Source: Metapseudomonas otitidis
GTDB taxonomy: Bacteria > Pseudomonadota > Gammaproteobacteria > Pseudomonadales > Pseudomonadaceae
Assembly (NCBI RefSeq): GCF_900111835.1
Contig: NZ_FOJP01000026.1
Coordinates: forward strand, 1 to 64,000
DNA length: 64,000 nucleotides
Reading direction: 5' to 3'
Shown: positions 55,601-64,000 of the stretch, piece by piece
Numbering within the stretch: the stretch's first letter is position 1
Layout of the letters: each line of letters begins with the position of its first letter
Made by a program: the position numbers and the translations under genes
The notes under the pieces: generated by a model
Told to the model about the DNA's origin: nothing
Databases searched by the model: none
What the model saw: only the letters and a program-made list of their open reading frames with translations

Positions 55601-58600
55601 CGGGGAGACCGGAATCTTCTCCACCGTCCTGACCTTGCCCCCCGTTGCCGGCAGCAAGGCCCGGGTTTATGCCAACCTCCAAGGTGGCGATGCCAAAGCC
55701 TATTTCAAGGAAATCCTGGTGGTTCCCGGCGAGGTCGCAACGATAACGGCTCGTCTGGACGGGCAGTTGTTGGCGGGGGGAATGGGAGAGATAGAGGCCA
55801 CTATCCTGATCAAGGATCGCAACGGCAACCCGGTCGTAAATGGGCTCGGCGCTGACCTTTCGATTGAGGGTGAGGGAGAAATCACCGATGACAGCCAGGT
55901 TTCGGCAGGAAACAACTTCAAGATAAAGATAGGAAAGGCCCAGCACGCCGGTGACAACAATTACTTGGTCGTCAAGGTTGATGGCGTTGAACAACGCTTC
56001 AAATACAGCGTCGGTGAATTGAGTGTCCGCGCGCCCGAGCCCCTGCAAGTCCGGGAAAACCAAGTCGTCGAGTTGAAGTTCGGTGTCCCGAACGTCGCCG
56101 GCTCGAACCTCAAGCCCGAGTTGCTGGGCGTCAAGGTGAGCAAGGGAACGCTACTGGAAGGGCGCGTCGATGCCGAAGGCAATCTTGTCTATCGCTGGCA
56201 CACGGGATACGCGACTGGGCCCGCCAGCGTCTATTTCAGCAATGGCGGCGCCCGGCAGCAGAGAATCGAATACGAAGTACTGCCCACTGTTGGCAGCATC
56301 CTGCCAAAAAGACGTGCCGTTGCTCTGGTGGCCAGCCCGGATGGCTACGTGGATGTGCCCCGCCAGGCAGGCGGGGTATTGAAAGTTGCCGTGCCGGTAC
56401 AACAGGAACTGAGGCTGAAGGGGAAGGCCAATGAAACGGTTGCTGTACGTATCGGCAACCCAACCGATTCGAATCGCCAGTCGATCCTCAGCTTGCGCCC
56501 AAGCGACCTGGGCAGAAGCCAATTTCTGGTCGACGGAATCAAGAAGGCCAGTGCTGCAGGTTTCCGTTATCAGCAAAGTAATACCGACAACATGCCGGTT
56601 GCCATGAACTACAAGGGCTATGGGATGCATGTCTCCGATCTGGCCCGTGTTGAAGAAGCCGTGGCAGGTGAGGGGGCCCATCTGAATATGGTCTTCGAAG
56701 GCGCCGATGCGGGTGTGCTGATGGCCTGGCGCGATCTACTCAGTTTCGAAATCAGCGCGGGCAAACTTGTTGTGAGGCACAAGGCGCCGGCTGGCCAGCA
56801 GGAGGACACTTATCCGCTCTCTTTAGCCACGGGCCAGAACCGGCTGGCGCTTTTCATCAAAGGGCGTGATTTCACCTACGAGTTAGGTGAGTTGCGTGGC
56901 ACCGTTTCAATAGACCCTGCGGTTGTGAGTTCAGGGGGCGACCTGCACCTGCTGAAAGGTCGAGGCATGGGTCTGCGCGCCCTTGATATAGGGATTGGTA
57001 GCGCGCCAGCTCTTGTCACCGTCAACGGGCAGGCTGCGGACACCACAGTCGTGCTGGATGCCCAGGGCGAAGGCACGCTCGATATCAGGATGGCCGGCAC
57101 TGCCCAGGCTGGCCACAGAAGCGTCCCCATTGCCATCAATGGGGAAGCGGTCACCGTAACGTCCTATTCCGCCGAGGCGGCTACCCGACTACTAGGCGCC
57201 GTGCCGATGGACCAGGGCTTCACAACGGACGAAGTTCAAGACGTGCTTGGGAGAGATACCCGCGATCCGGGCGCCTTCAATGCACAGCGTCGCCTTGCCT
57301 TGCAGATCATGGAGTCTGCAACCGAAGAGGCCGACAAGGCGCAGGCGTTGCTGCGGCTGTTGGAGGCCATGCCCGAGGGACATAACCTGCGCGGCACAAC
57401 GGAGCGGATCTCCCGTTACATCGCAGCGTCGCCGGCGCCGTTCCAGCGCGTCCTGACGCAAGAAGTCTATGCGGCAATTGAGGAGTATCCAGCCGCCTCC
57501 ATGGATGCGTACTACAAGCGCATCCTTGCGCTCGTCGTCTTGTCCGAGGTGATTCAGGATCGGCCAGATGCAGCAGCGTTCATCGCCCGCTCCACTACCC
57601 GTACCGCTGACTTGCATGTCTGGCTGGACTGGATGGCGATGCCCTCCAATGGCTGGCTAACCATCAAGCCTGTCGTGCCGCACATCAATCAAAGCTGCAC
57701 GGCCAATGTGCTGTATGCCTTCAAGGACAGTGTTGATGAAGTGCCATACAACCCGTGCCGCCTGACAGGAGCGCAGTTTGGTGCTTGGGTCGAGACTGTT
57801 AAGGCAGTGGACCCTGTGTATGAGGATGAGCCGGAAGAGTTTGTAGAGTTTCTAGGCAATGTTTACCTGGGGTTAGAGGATTCCTCGGTCTCCTTCCGGA
57901 GGGAGATTTTTGCCTCAAAGGAAGACGATGGCTTCTCGTATCTAGATCCCTCCCGTGTTTTGGTTGATCGAGCCTATGCGGGTGGCCCCGCTGCTGGCTT
58001 GGGGGGGGCGATATTAGTGGTAGCGCGAGTGGCTGCACGCGTTGGGAAAAAGCTGGGGAAAAACTTTAAGAGAAACTTGACCCGATTTGCAGTTGGTAAG
58101 ACTAACTCCCGTATTCCCCCGATTCTCTACATCGCGGCAATGGGCTATGCCCTCTACAATGCTGAATGCGGTGAAGAAAGCGATACTTGTAAGCCGTATG
58201 GCTTCAAGGAAGCAAAAAGTAAATTGCGCTCATCGCTAATTCAGTTTTCCAAAGGGCTGGCGTTTGCCTTTAACAAGGACGCCTGGAGAATGGTTGATGA
58301 CCTCAATGATAACGGGGCCTACAGGTGCAGTGTGACGTCATTCAGTCATGGGCATATGTATGAGATGTTCATGATTGCTTATTATCATGCGCTCGGAGAG
58401 TATAAAATTGTTGCGCTGGATAAGGTAAGAAGGGTTCCTCTCTATGGGAATCGGCAGGATGAGGGGCAGTTAATTATTAGGCGGCCGGATATAGAGCTGG
58501 CTGGGGTTGAAAGAAAAGATGAATCAAATACGTGGGTAGAGTTAAAGTCATTGAACGTGACTAGCGTATACAAAAATGGCGGGGATAGTAAAGTAGATAC

Positions 58601-59270
58601 CCCCAATCTCCCTACGAAGGATAGATTTCTGAAGAAAATCCCGGTTTTCAACGTTCCGGGGGATGGCGGTAAAGGAGAGTCTATTTATCATCGTCAATTC
58701 CTTTTGGATCGAATTGCTAACGAGGGTAGGTATAGGGGCAATCTCATCGCGCTTAATGGTGCTTTTCATTGGCAAGTCCAGCAGTGGCGGCATCATCGTA
58801 AGAAGCTTAAGGGTTTGATTAGTGATCATTATGTTAATAATGGTTTTCCCACAAAAACAAAAATTCCGGGCAGTAGAGAAAGCTATTATGACGCACTCAA
58901 GGACCGGCTGAGCAGCGCCCCAAGTTTTTCCAGAAAAATGAGTAACTTCCCCGTGGATGGGCAGTACAGAGGTGAAGCTTTCTTCAATCCGCTGTTTGAT
59001 GGTCTCGGCGATAGCTTTGATGATGATAAATTGGCTGATGAGTTGCTAAAGGCTTTGAAATACTCCGATGACGATGTTGCATATGTTAAGAAGGCTATGT
59101 CTGATGCCAAGGAAGCAAGCCAGTTGCTTGAAAGTCTCAATGAAATTCCTGGCATTGAGGATTTTATAAATTCTGATATTACGGATGTTTTTCCAGATGA
59201 GTGGCTTCGCAAGACGCAAGAAGCTATAGATGAAAAGCTGGCTAATTATATAGGGTGTGACGATGACTAA
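52698..59270 (+). CDS. Large exported protein with C-terminal PD-(D/E)XK nuclease-like domain (candidate polymorphic toxin)
   Basis: A 2,190-residue protein starting at ATG 52698, with AAGGGA upstream and 24 bp after the preceding gene. The signal peptide has a KRRRR basic end, hydrophobic GVILALGLLMGGWVASA and AQA/YFG cleavage. The body (about 36-1690) is beta-rich and mostly unassigned, with one FDGDGKPDW TSP3-like site and Ig-like strands in the middle (IKDRNGNPVVNGLGADLSIE). From about 1760 come a Gly/Ala-rich hydrophobic stretch (GGPAAGLGGAILVVARVAA), a basic segment, a second hydrophobic piece (IPPILYIAAMGYAL) and the predicted nuclease domain: Glu1889 (GHMYEMF), Asp1931 (RRPDIEL) and Glu1948-x-Lys1950 (WVELKSL). 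The last 1.3 kb is markedly AT-richer (25/60 G+C at 58681-58740, 37/60 at 53401-53460), typical of exchangeable toxin tips. The next gene overlaps it. The toxin function is inferred from these features, not from a recognised homologue. Confidence 0.85.
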   Translation: MDMLVVPSMLKRRRRAGVILALGLLMGGWVASAQAYFGFGLLPGIYTPQTYYKYGAVYTRAIVPGPNKRPVYVEYDSTGKEVREIGEAIDRLERVQVMSGDSYRAYLQRLKDSQARYPDGQVLTAKDYRSRSFKTVDGKAITKPPLDAGTLTVLVRADQQLFDASGKDLVLLQLPIRSSVVPSSSSQSLLLSDVGEIIHQTANAIGFRVGFFGKDGKVSQAPWRDHESEIYGPLPGTMVTMGSHVVGGNTMTDVSGKFSMRYKLPPCPGFYFPFTTPVYLELYYKRFNPRGTSYTPYYMVRQDEDSCNGLGVWSLGAAAVVATMATPLKIPRDFPVDLMVLDGAARFGNVKFGDETAYNAQTGERGHHLQEKYDFDGDGKPDWVVPGKKVTKQVDGQSREVFVTTTLAEAELQGIYLTSHYDAVPASTEDTGPDFTRLIDTAPDFEDRGLLSSISKADLLDTDIYVFRESNGQLVAERRGLMPDELNKNYSGVDQQQGSFRYTIQLRGSVENYYTASLRTGEANFTKLQSAGGFRPEFQKYAANHLKAGEVVRIIAINRPTGYMGSAKVQLQSAVAIGNRLNFDSQQIELAPPNLKVWAERKNKIEQGMTKGEVRKQLIGNEGAGLGSDVSIAIYTDWRDADGSPLPEEMADYGYTGRLAKIVAANQLAPVGANSLSQFKIKPGQQVQVIQLPEKVLAKQHLYLQVAGQPDNRNPDFSSKGDGQGILKYRPSRYVPVQVPIHDEEASELARQAYRVADRANPNLNLKKPEPIYQWRYRSELQFSLYELNMKEVRRVDADKKIDQVYGDAKPVIASSDQFLELYYDLVRSEIGALEQWSQAGEKEIVLAFGEQEVKVAVGKDQTIRFDNLQHLGSLDVDDFLSMRLYTNNDKGNTLLEWAFEYLTVFADDDEDINESGRYYYLSADSPVVDIKAILAGYYMRRESIKKPETVRWGVEGSGSVSPMVDNSGETGIFSTVLTLPPVAGSKARVYANLQGGDAKAYFKEILVVPGEVATITARLDGQLLAGGMGEIEATILIKDRNGNPVVNGLGADLSIEGEGEITDDSQVSAGNNFKIKIGKAQHAGDNNYLVVKVDGVEQRFKYSVGELSVRAPEPLQVRENQVVELKFGVPNVAGSNLKPELLGVKVSKGTLLEGRVDAEGNLVYRWHTGYATGPASVYFSNGGARQQRIEYEVLPTVGSILPKRRAVALVASPDGYVDVPRQAGGVLKVAVPVQQELRLKGKANETVAVRIGNPTDSNRQSILSLRPSDLGRSQFLVDGIKKASAAGFRYQQSNTDNMPVAMNYKGYGMHVSDLARVEEAVAGEGAHLNMVFEGADAGVLMAWRDLLSFEISAGKLVVRHKAPAGQQEDTYPLSLATGQNRLALFIKGRDFTYELGELRGTVSIDPAVVSSGGDLHLLKGRGMGLRALDIGIGSAPALVTVNGQAADTTVVLDAQGEGTLDIRMAGTAQAGHRSVPIAINGEAVTVTSYSAEAATRLLGAVPMDQGFTTDEVQDVLGRDTRDPGAFNAQRRLALQIMESATEEADKAQALLRLLEAMPEGHNLRGTTERISRYIAASPAPFQRVLTQEVYAAIEEYPAASMDAYYKRILALVVLSEVIQDRPDAAAFIARSTTRTADLHVWLDWMAMPSNGWLTIKPVVPHINQSCTANVLYAFKDSVDEVPYNPCRLTGAQFGAWVETVKAVDPVYEDEPEEFVEFLGNVYLGLEDSSVSFRREIFASKEDDGFSYLDPSRVLVDRAYAGGPAAGLGGAILVVARVAARVGKKLGKNFKRNLTRFAVGKTNSRIPPILYIAAMGYALYNAECGEESDTCKPYGFKEAKSKLRSSLIQFSKGLAFAFNKDAWRMVDDLNDNGAYRCSVTSFSHGHMYEMFMIAYYHALGEYKIVALDKVRRVPLYGNRQDEGQLIIRRPDIELAGVERKDESNTWVELKSLNVTSVYKNGGDSKVDTPNLPTKDRFLKKIPVFNVPGDGGKGESIYHRQFLLDRIANEGRYRGNLIALNGAFHWQVQQWRHHRKKLKGLISDHYVNNGFPTKTKIPGSRESYYDALKDRLSSAPSFSRKMSNFPVDGQYRGEAFFNPLFDGLGDSFDDDKLADELLKALKYSDDDVAYVKKAMSDAKEASQLLESLNEIPGIEDFINSDITDVFPDEWLRKTQEAIDEKLANYIGCDDD
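57960..59267 (+). other. AT-rich C-terminal toxin-like region with PD-(D/E)XK motif
   Basis: Residues about 1755-2190. A possible pre-toxin membrane-active stretch precedes a restriction-endonuclease-fold pattern in which Glu1889 on a helix, Asp1931 and Glu1948-Leu-Lys1950 have the spacing expected for E...D-x(16)-ExK. An acidic tail (SDDDVAYVKKAMSDAKEA, then IGCDDD) closes the protein. Confidence 0.6.
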
Positions 59271-60081
59271 GGGATATTTTCGTGTCTACCCGAAAGGGGT
59301 TGACCTTAAAGCAGAGGAGCGAAAGATCCTTTATAAGGAGTTGCTTGAGAAAGATGTCTTTGGAGAGCGTGGTAAGAATTTTACGCGCGCATTAAAACGA
59401 TTGGTCTTTGAGGGAGAGCTAGAGTCTTATGAGCCGTTCCTAGAGTGTGAGGACGAGCTTGGAGGGTATCGCCAGAATGACTTGAGTGAAATGTTGGCAG
59501 TCTATATATGCCTAGCTGCGCCCTGTTTGGATTTGGATTTCTATAAAACGATTTTGCGTCGATACGAGTGCTTATTAATTATCAATATGAGTGATTGTGC
59601 TATTAGTTATGTAGATGGCTCGTCATCTGCCTCGCTAACTTTTATGAGAAAAATCGGCTTTTTTATTGAGGCCGCTGATGATGTTCTTTCAGAGGGCGGC
59701 TACCTTCTTGCGTTAGAAGGGAATTCATTTGTAAAAATGTTCTCGGGCTTTTTTTCAAAAGTGTGCTATGAGGGGAATGGAAATAATTGCTTGTTTCCTC
59801 AATTCTTTTCCAGGTTTGATTCTTTGTGCTCTGCGATTTTGGGGCGGCACAAAAAATATATGGAAGTGACATCTGAAGGGTCAATAAGTATGTTGTTTGG
59901 AAGTGCTGCTGTTGATGCGGGTGGTTATTCGGATGAGGCGTTTAAATTTTTCTTTAGGCAGTATGTTAATCGCGAATTCACACCCGCACTTCTTGAGTAT
60001 CTGGATGCGGTCTACTACTCAATCCCCGAAGAGAAAAGGATAAGGCTCGATGGAGATAAAATTTCGTATTTTGCTGACTGA
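59263..60081 (+). CDS. Candidate immunity protein for the upstream toxin-like protein
   Basis: A 272-residue, probably cytoplasmic protein: no signal peptide and no convincing membrane segment. ATG 59263 overlaps the upstream stop by 8 bp and has AGGGTG five bases before it; a GTG at 59257 would add two residues. It is the most AT-rich gene in the window (26/60 G+C at 59641-59700), matching the toxin tip just upstream. I do not recognise a family. An acidic, helix-rich N-terminus (LKAEERKILYKELLEKDVFG) and scattered aromatic residues are visible. The assignment rests on position, overlap, co-orientation, matching composition and lack of export signals. Direct motif evidence is absent. Confidence 0.6.
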   Translation: MTKGYFRVYPKGVDLKAEERKILYKELLEKDVFGERGKNFTRALKRLVFEGELESYEPFLECEDELGGYRQNDLSEMLAVYICLAAPCLDLDFYKTILRRYECLLIINMSDCAISYVDGSSSASLTFMRKIGFFIEAADDVLSEGGYLLALEGNSFVKMFSGFFSKVCYEGNGNNCLFPQFFSRFDSLCSAILGRHKKYMEVTSEGSISMLFGSAAVDAGGYSDEAFKFFFRQYVNREFTPALLEYLDAVYYSIPEEKRIRLDGDKISYFAD

Positions 60082-60496
60082 ACTGCCAGCATTGTTGCTG
60101 GATCGGCTTCGCTTGAACCTGAGCACCGACAAGTCGGTATTTGTCGAGGATGAGCCGCCCGAGTGGCAGCCGCTTTATGCTGCTCTGGAGTTCATTGCGC
60201 TGCCTGAAGAAATAGAGTCTCCTCGGCCCGATGCGCTGCTGATGTCGTGGGACGTGAGTTTTGATCCGGATGAGATGCGGCAGATTCTGGAGCCGCTGCA
60301 GGCGGCGAGCTTGGAGCCCGCGATCATGGTGTTGCATGACGACGAAGGTGGAGTGATTCAAGTGCTGTCGCTGGATGAAGACGACTGGTACGAAGAGCGA
60401 GCCTTGGTTCCGGCTCACTGTTCGATCCAGGACGAAAGCGCGCTGGCCGCCTGGATGTTGGCCAAGGCCGATGAGCGAACAGGTATGCCTATGTAG
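60050..60496 (+). CDS. Small acidic hypothetical protein
   Basis: A 148-residue protein starting at ATG 60050 with AAGG five bases upstream, overlapping the end of the candidate immunity gene by 32 bp. The product is acidic (EDEPPEWQPLYAALEFIALP, LSLDEDDWYEERALVP), with no signal peptide or membrane segment. I do not recognise it. Base composition is nearer the T2SS genes than the AT-rich gene before it, so it may belong to the host locus rather than the exchangeable toxin tip. A second immunity or accessory factor, or a gene linked to the xcp operon, are both possible. Confidence 0.65.
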   Translation: MEIKFRILLTELPALLLDRLRLNLSTDKSVFVEDEPPEWQPLYAALEFIALPEEIESPRPDALLMSWDVSFDPDEMRQILEPLQAASLEPAIMVLHDDEGGVIQVLSLDEDDWYEERALVPAHCSIQDESALAAWMLAKADERTGMPM

Positions 60497-60721
60497 GCAC
60501 ACAGCGGGGCGCAGTGAGAGAGATTTTGAATTGACGTGTTTGTGCTGGCAGCAGGTTCGCTGTTTAGGCGCGCGGTGTGTAGCCACAACGGCCACCCCGT
60601 TTGATAGTGCTTCGCCTGTGTTTTAATTGGCACCTTTTGATTCCTGGTGCCCTATGGCCCAGGTTTTCAGCAGGGCATGTCCGCCTGCTGTTCGTTACTC
60701 CCCAACGCAATGGATTCTGCG
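60497..60721 (+). promoter_or_regulatory. Intergenic region upstream of gspE with a weak candidate promoter
   Basis: No gene is visible. TTGATA (60601-60606) and TTTAAT (60622-60627) form a promoter-like pair with a short 15-bp spacer. Just after it GGCACC (60629-60634) and GGTGCC (60646-60651) make a 6-bp inverted repeat around an 11-nt AT-rich loop, a possible operator or small hairpin. I see no convincing lux box, although xcp genes are quorum-regulated in P. aeruginosa. gspE may also be read from the upstream genes. Confidence 0.3.
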
Positions 60722-62239
<1,518 letters not shown>

Positions 62240-63454
62240 ATGGCCGCCTTCGAATACATCGCCCTGGATACCCGGGGCCAGCAGAAGAAGGGCGTGATGG
62301 AGGGCGACAGCGCCCGGCAGGTCCGCCAACTGCTGCGCGACCGCCAGCTCGTACCCATCGACGTGAAGCCCACCCGTACCCGCCAGGAGTCGGTAGGCAG
62401 CCGCTGGAGCTTCCAGCGCGGCCTCTCGGCCATGGAACTGGCATTGCTCACACGGCAGATGGCGACGCTGGTACAGGCCGCCATGCCCATCGAGGAGGCC
62501 CTTGGAGCCGTCGCCGCGCAGAGCGAGAGCGCTCGGGTCAAGGCGATGATGCTGGCGGTGCGCTCCAAGGTGCTGGAAGGCCACAGCCTGGCCGGCGCCC
62601 TCAAGGAATTCCCCAGTGCCTTCCCCGAGCTGTACCGCGCCACGGTCGCTGCCGGTGAGCACGCCGGCCACCTCGGGCCGGTGCTGGAGCAGCTCGCCGA
62701 CTACACCGAGCAGCGCCAGCAGTCGCGGCAGAAAGTCCAGCTCGCGCTGCTCTACCCGGTGATCCTGATGTGCGCCTCCCTCGGCATCGTTGGCTTCCTG
62801 CTGGGCTATGTGGTGCCGGATGTGGTCAAGGTCTTCGTCAACACCGGGCAGGAGTTGCCGAGCCTCACGCGTGGGCTGATTGCGGCAAGTGATGTCGTCA
62901 AGCACTGGGGCTGGTTGATCCTGCTGCTGGTGGCAGGTGCTCTGCTTGCTTTCAGAGCGGCGTTGCGGCGGGATGGCGCGCGCCTGCGCTTCCATGTCGT
63001 GCTGTTGCGTCTGCCTTTGGTGGGGCGCCTGGTGCGCGCGACCGATACCGCGCGCTTTGCTTCGACCCTGGCGATCCTCGCCCGCAGTGGGGTGCCGCTG
63101 GTGGAGGCGCTGGGCATTGCCGCCCAGGTGGTGGCCAACCGTTCCATCCGCGCCAAGGTCGAAGTAGCCGCCCAGAAGGTCCGCGAGGGCAGCAGCCTGA
63201 CCCGTGCCCTGGAGCAGACCGGTGAGTTCCCCGCGATGATGCTGCACATGATCGCCAGCGGCGAGAAGTCCGGCGAGCTGGACCAGATGATGGCGCGCAC
63301 CGCGCGCAACCAGGAGAACGACCTGGCGGCCCGTATTGCCATGCTGGTGGGGCTGTTCGAGCCCTTCATGCTGGTGTTCATGGGGGCGGTGGTGCTGGTC
63401 ATCGTCCTCGCCATCCTCCTGCCCATCCTTTCCCTCAACCAGCTCGTGGGGTAA
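62240..63454 (+). CDS. gspF: T2SS inner-membrane platform protein GspF (XcpS-like)
   Basis: A 404-residue polytopic platform protein that links GspE to pseudopilus assembly; XcpS is about 405. Two homologous cytoplasmic helical domains are visible ([20 protein letters not shown] and [20 protein letters not shown]). Each is followed by membrane segments: about 170-200 ([20 protein letters not shown]), 215-235 ([16 protein letters not shown]) and 375-398 ([20 protein letters not shown]). ATG 62240 follows the gspE stop without a gap, indicating translational coupling. gspG starts 4 bp after the stop. Confidence 0.97.
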   Translation: MAAFEYIALDTRGQQKKGVMEGDSARQVRQLLRDRQLVPIDVKPTRTRQESVGSRWSFQRGLSAMELALLTRQMATLVQAAMPIEEALGAVAAQSESARVKAMMLAVRSKVLEGHSLAGALKEFPSAFPELYRATVAAGEHAGHLGPVLEQLADYTEQRQQSRQKVQLALLYPVILMCASLGIVGFLLGYVVPDVVKVFVNTGQELPSLTRGLIAASDVVKHWGWLILLLVAGALLAFRAALRRDGARLRFHVVLLRLPLVGRLVRATDTARFASTLAILARSGVPLVEALGIAAQVVANRSIRAKVEVAAQKVREGSSLTRALEQTGEFPAMMLHMIASGEKSGELDQMMARTARNQENDLAARIAMLVGLFEPFMLVFMGAVVLVIVLAILLPILSLNQLVG

Positions 63455-63458
63455 CCGC

Positions 63459-63890
63459 GTGAAATCAGGCCGTACGCAAGCAGGCTTCACCCTTATCGAA
63501 ATCATGGTGGTGGTGGTCATCCTCGGCATCCTCGCCGCGCTGGTGGTACCCCAGGTGATGAACCGCCCGGACCAGGCCAAGGTCACCGTCGCCAAGGGTG
63601 ACATCAAGGCTATCGGCGCCGCCCTGGACATGTACAAGCTCGACAACTTCGCCTACCCCAGCACCCAGCAGGGCCTGGAGGCATTGGTGAAGAAGCCCAG
63701 CGGCAACCCGCAGCCGAAGAACTGGAACAAGGACGGCTACCTCAAGCGTCTGCCGGTTGACCCCTGGGGCAACCCGTACCAGTACCTGGCCCCCGGTACC
63801 AAGGGTGCCTACGACCTGTACTCCTTCGGCGCCGACGGCAAGGAAGGCGGCACCGACGCCGATGCCGACATCGGTAACTGGGACAACTGA
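63459..63890 (+). CDS. gspG: T2SS major pseudopilin GspG (XcpT)
   Basis: Main subunit of the pseudopilus, processed and N-methylated by the prepilin peptidase. The start is GTG 63459 (VKSGRTQAG, then [20 protein letters not shown]), with GGGG upstream. Gly at -1, Phe at +1 and Glu at +5 are all present. The mature part carries the family hallmarks [25 protein letters not shown], the calcium-site region and the end DIGNWDN. As far as I recall it is nearly identical to P. aeruginosa XcpT, the best evidence here for a Pseudomonas host and for an Xcp rather than Hxc system. The stop overlaps the next start by one base. Confidence 0.98.
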   Translation: MKSGRTQAGFTLIEIMVVVVILGILAALVVPQVMNRPDQAKVTVAKGDIKAIGAALDMYKLDNFAYPSTQQGLEALVKKPSGNPQPKNWNKDGYLKRLPVDPWGNPYQYLAPGTKGAYDLYSFGADGKEGGTDADADIGNWDN

Positions 63891-64000
63891 TGGAGCGCGC
63901 GCGCGGCTTCACCCTGATCGAGCTGCTGGTGGTCCTGGTGATCATCGGCTGCCTGGTCAGCGTGGCCGTGCTCGCCAACGGCAATGCCAGCAGCGGCCGC
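63890..64000 (+). CDS. gspH: T2SS minor pseudopilin GspH (XcpU-like), cut by the window end
   Basis: The first 37 residues of a type IV-pilin-like protein: MERARG, then FTLIELLVVLVIIGCLVSVA, with Gly/Phe cleavage and Glu at +5. ATG 63890 shares its A with the gspG TGA. Position directly after gspG identifies it as gspH by the conserved gene order. The rest lies beyond the window. Confidence 0.92.
   Translation, partial: MERARGFTLIELLVVLVIIGCLVSVAVLANGNASSGR

Noticed and set aside
60485-60498. TGCCTATGTAGGCA palindrome at the end of the 148-codon gene
   Set aside because: Arms of 6 bp with a 2-nt centre and no T-run; it covers the stop codon and is probably coincidental.
60629-60651. GGCACC/GGTGCC inverted repeat upstream of gspE as a terminator
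   Set aside because: The stem is only 6 bp, the loop is 11 nt and no T-run follows, so it is not a convincing terminator; at most an operator-like element.
2866-60721. Mobile-element origin of the inserted block
   Set aside because: No transposase, integrase, terminal repeat, tRNA attachment site or plasmid gene is visible. Composition of most of the block matches the flanking xcp genes except at the toxin tip.

Overview
The window is GC-rich, single-chromosome-style bacterial DNA that looks like Pseudomonas or a very close relative. The main reason is the type II secretion (T2SS) genes at both edges: the major pseudopilin at the right end matches XcpT of P. aeruginosa almost residue for residue as I remember it, and the GspC/GspD/GspE/GspF products have Xcp-like lengths and motifs. 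I see no tRNA, rRNA, CRISPR array, transposase or integrase.

Layout. Left edge (1-251): no recognisable gene and a strong hairpin terminator read on the minus strand. 252-2865, minus strand: gspC and gspD (xcpP, xcpQ), inner-membrane clamp and outer-membrane secretin. 2866-3116: divergent promoter region. 3117-46016, plus strand: one uninterrupted gene of 42.9 kb encoding a 14,299-residue exported protein. It reads as a signal peptide, about twenty tandem Ig-like domains, about seven copies of a 2-kb super-module (beta-propeller, Big_5-like, IPT/TIG-like), further propellers and Ig/invasin-like domains, then a C-terminal cassette array. That array alternates calcium-binding thrombospondin type 3 (TSP3) clusters with Ig, carboxypeptidase-regulatory-like and an unnamed module of about 235 residues. 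46109-47843: two overlapping genes for SurA/PpiC-type lipoproteins, the second with a degenerate isomerase domain. 47928-52673: a 1,581-residue exported protein with a duplicated MshQ-like module plus TSP3 and Ig domains. 52698-59270: a 2,190-residue exported protein whose AT-rich C-terminus looks like a PD-(D/E)XK nuclease toxin. 59263-60081 and 60050-60496: two small overlapping genes, the first a candidate immunity gene. 60722-64000: gspE, gspF, gspG and the start of gspH (xcpR, S, T, U).

In P. aeruginosa xcpPQ and xcpR-Z are adjacent and divergent. Here about 57 kb of co-oriented exported-protein genes sits exactly between the two halves. The simplest reading is a surface or effector system built into the T2SS locus: a giant fibre or scaffold, dedicated lipoprotein chaperones, a second modular surface protein and a polymorphic-toxin-like effector with its immunity gene, all Sec-exported and plausibly delivered by the flanking Xcp machine. 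Gene content, signal peptides, lipoboxes, repeats and overlaps are visible in the sequence. The secretion route, the assembly and the antibacterial role are inference.
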